Notes under the pieces: generated by a model
The model's input: only the letters and a program-made list of their open reading frames with translations
The model's database searches: none
Told to the model about the DNA's origin: nothing
From: a bacterium
GTDB lineage: Bacteria > Zhuqueibacterota > QNDG01 > DTFT01
Direction of reading: 5' to 3'
Assembly (NCBI GenBank): GCA_030372965.1
Contig: JAUCQC010000073.1
Coordinates: 1-35,193, forward strand
Length of the DNA: 35,193 nt
Made by a program: the position numbers and the translations under genes
Shown: in pieces, positions 33,918-35,193 of the stretch
Layout: every line of letters starts with the position of its first letter
Numbering within the stretch: position 1 is the first letter of the stretch

Positions 33918-34050
33918 ACCGCTGTTTCCCGTCCGGTTGACGGACAGCCGTCTCAGAGCAAAGTGGAATTTCAGCGCAAGCGGAGCGCATCCGTCATTCC
34001 GGAAGAAGTTCCGGGATGGATTCTTTAATCAACAGGAAGGAGGAGGCAAT

Positions 34051-34221
34051 ATGAGGTTCAGCGCACCGAAAAAGGCGACCTGGTGGATCGCCCTGATCCT
34101 GGCCGCTCTCGGACTCGTGGGGACCTTCATCTCGATACCGCTGGTCTCGGGTATCACGTTCTGGCTGGTGCTTGCGGGATATGTCCTGCTGGCGCTCTCC
34201 ACGTCCGTGAAGAACCTGTAG
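34051..34221 (+). CDS. 56-residue two-helix membrane protein, conserved small hypothetical
   Basis: This 56-residue protein opens M-R-F-S-A-P-K-K-A-T-W-W-I and has two hydrophobic helices (about residues 11-28 and 34-50) separated by a short turn, ending S-V-K-N-L. A very strong AGGAGG (about 34040-34046) precedes the ATG, so it is surely translated. From memory similar small membrane proteins with an N-terminal A-P-K-x-x-T-W are scattered in anaerobic bacteria without assigned function. It lies 133 bases after the DUF2207 gene and is followed by a terminator, so it may be the last gene of the lemA run or an independent unit. Confidence 0.82.
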   Translation: MRFSAPKKATWWIALILAALGLVGTFISIPLVSGITFWLVLAGYVLLALSTSVKNL

Positions 34222-34242
34222 TCCGAACGCTTCAGGCTTGAC

Positions 34243-34267
34243 GGTCCCCCGGCCTGTCCGGGGGACC
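34243..34267 (+). terminator. Intrinsic terminator after the small membrane protein gene
   Basis: A perfect 9-bp GC-rich stem (34243-34251 with 34259-34267, 7-base loop) is followed on the plus strand by AATTCTTTT. It ends the lemA-side transcript. On the minus strand no T-run follows, so it is a weak stop for the convergent phosphatase gene. Confidence 0.85.
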
Positions 34268-34274
34268 AATTCTT

Positions 34275-35152
34275 TTATCTGGGAAGGGGCATCAGCCGGA
34301 AGACGGTCCGGGCGATGTCCGTGTTGTCGATGAAGCGGCCGCGCACGGGATCTTTTCGTTGGGCGCTCTCCATCAGGTATTTGGATCCCGCCCCTTTCGC
34401 GTACAGCGGAACCAGGGCATTGGTGTGACGGACGGTGCGCCAGACGAGGTCCGGAACGGCTCCGCGTCCGCGGTTTTCGGGATTGAGAAGATCCGCTTTT
34501 CGGGAAGAAGGGGTCAGAGGCCATCGGGATTCAGCGGACGGGGACGTCGGGCGGCCGGTTTCGTGATCCGCAGTGACGATCGACAGGGTCCTCTTCCACC
34601 CGCCGTTCCGTTCCACCCATTCCACGACCTGATCCACGGCCCGGTTGAAATCGCGCATTTCCTCGATCATGCGCCCCGTCTGGTTGCCGTGGCTGGCCCA
34701 GTCCACGGCGCCGCCCTCCACCATCAGGAAAAAACCGTCCGGATCCGCGTCGAGCACGTTCAATGCCGTGGCGGTCATCTCGGCCAGCGTGGGCACGGTG
34801 GCGATGAACGGCACGGAATCCGGTGGCGCGAGCACGCGGCCTTCACGGCCCTGCTGAAGTGTTTCACGGACGCGGGGAAGCCCGAAGAGGCGGTCCGGAG
34901 CCGGCCCGGAAGCGAGCGCGCGGAACTGTTCGAGGCTGTCAATGAAGGTCCAGGGATCCGGATTCCCGTCCCCGTCGCGGTCCGCTCCGCAGTGTCCCTG
35001 TGTCAGAGAATCCCAGAGCGCCTGTCCCCCGAAAAACCTGAAATCCGGAATCTCCAGAGGCAAGCCCTGACGGTCGTACCAGGGGTGACCGCCGCCCATC
35101 AGGACGTCGAGACGGCTGTTGCACAGCAGATCCGCCGCGATGTCCGGCATGG
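34275..35152 (-). CDS. PhoA-type alkaline phosphatase, C-terminal part (5' end cut by contig edge)
   Basis: About 292 codons remain of a metallo-phosphomonoesterase usually 430-550 residues long; the nucleophile Ser region is missing. Metal-ligand motifs present are V-E-G-G-A-V-D-W-A-S-H-G-N (zinc/magnesium site), V-T-A-D-H-E-T-G and a final H-T-N-A-L-V-P-L-Y-A-K-G-A-G. A calcium-loop-like insert D-R-D-G-D-G-N-P-D (D-x-D-x-D-G type) is also seen. The enzyme releases phosphate from organic esters outside the cytoplasm. With the pst operon nearby it suggests a phosphate-acquisition neighbourhood. The ATG at 35150 is internal; upstream sequence is adapter. Confidence 0.92.
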
Positions 35153-35193
35153 CTGTCTCTTATACACATCTGACGCTGCCGACGAGTTCCGAA
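35153..35193 (-). other. Nextera adapter plus probable i5 index (not genomic)
   Basis: 35153-35185 is the full 33-base reverse complement of the Nextera read-1 adapter, starting with the Tn5 mosaic end. The last 8 bases (35186-35193, GTTCCGAA) fall exactly where the i5 sample index sits, so they are most likely a library barcode. Spurious peptides such as MCIRDS come from it. Confidence 0.97.

Noticed and set aside
26-35152. CRISPR array, tRNA, rRNA or prophage genes
   Set aside because: No regular repeat-spacer array, no cloverleaf or rRNA segment recognised, and no phage or transposase gene seen anywhere in the window.

Overview
The window is one contig from a GC-rich (by eye 60-65 %) uncultured bacterium. 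It still carries Illumina Nextera/Tn5 adapter at both ends (1-25 and 35153-35193), so both end genes (deoC, an alkaline phosphatase) are cut by the contig edge. Two features point to the Fibrobacterota-Chlorobiota-Bacteroidota (FCB) side of the tree: a secreted esterase ending in an N-Y-P-N-P-F-N-P sorting-type domain, and a large TPR lipoprotein that begins like PorW/SprE of the type IX secretion system. A flavodiiron protein, a PflX-type radical SAM protein, a PyrK/PyrD class 1B pair and a pterin-dependent methyltransferase next to an MTHFR-like protein suggest an anaerobic or microaerobic life. I cannot name the phylum.

Left third (26-11915, plus strand): a carbohydrate locus. It holds the end of deoC, a Gfo/Idh/MocA oxidoreductase, a sugar isomerase/epimerase TIM barrel, a GH130 mannoside phosphorylase, a secreted alpha/beta-hydrolase with a sorting-type tail, and two paralogous GH94 beta-glycoside phosphorylases flanking a GPH-family sugar:cation symporter. 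Import followed by phosphorolysis is the theme. A LacI-type operator candidate precedes the first GH94 gene and a strong hairpin terminator ends the run.

Middle (11943-16802, minus strand): flavodiiron protein, PflX-type radical SAM protein, RlmI-type rRNA methyltransferase and an exported alpha/beta-hydrolase. Then, on the plus strand (17133-26259): PorW/SprE-like TPR lipoprotein, pyrK, pyrD, a Tat-exported TldD and its TldE/PmbA partner, and a pterin-binding methyltransferase with an MTHFR-like protein.

Right third: a MITE-like inverted-repeat element (26285-26452), then a minus-strand phosphate-uptake operon pstS-pstC-pstA-pstB-pstB. The two PstB paralogs are degenerate in complementary ways: one lacks the LSGGQ signature, the other lacks the Q-loop Gln and H-loop His. 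This predicts a heterodimer with one canonical and one degenerate ATP site, and it is the most interesting observation here. Divergent from pst are an acyl-CoA thioesterase, a LemA/DUF2207 pair and a 56-residue membrane protein. A convergent, truncated PhoA-type alkaline phosphatase closes the contig.
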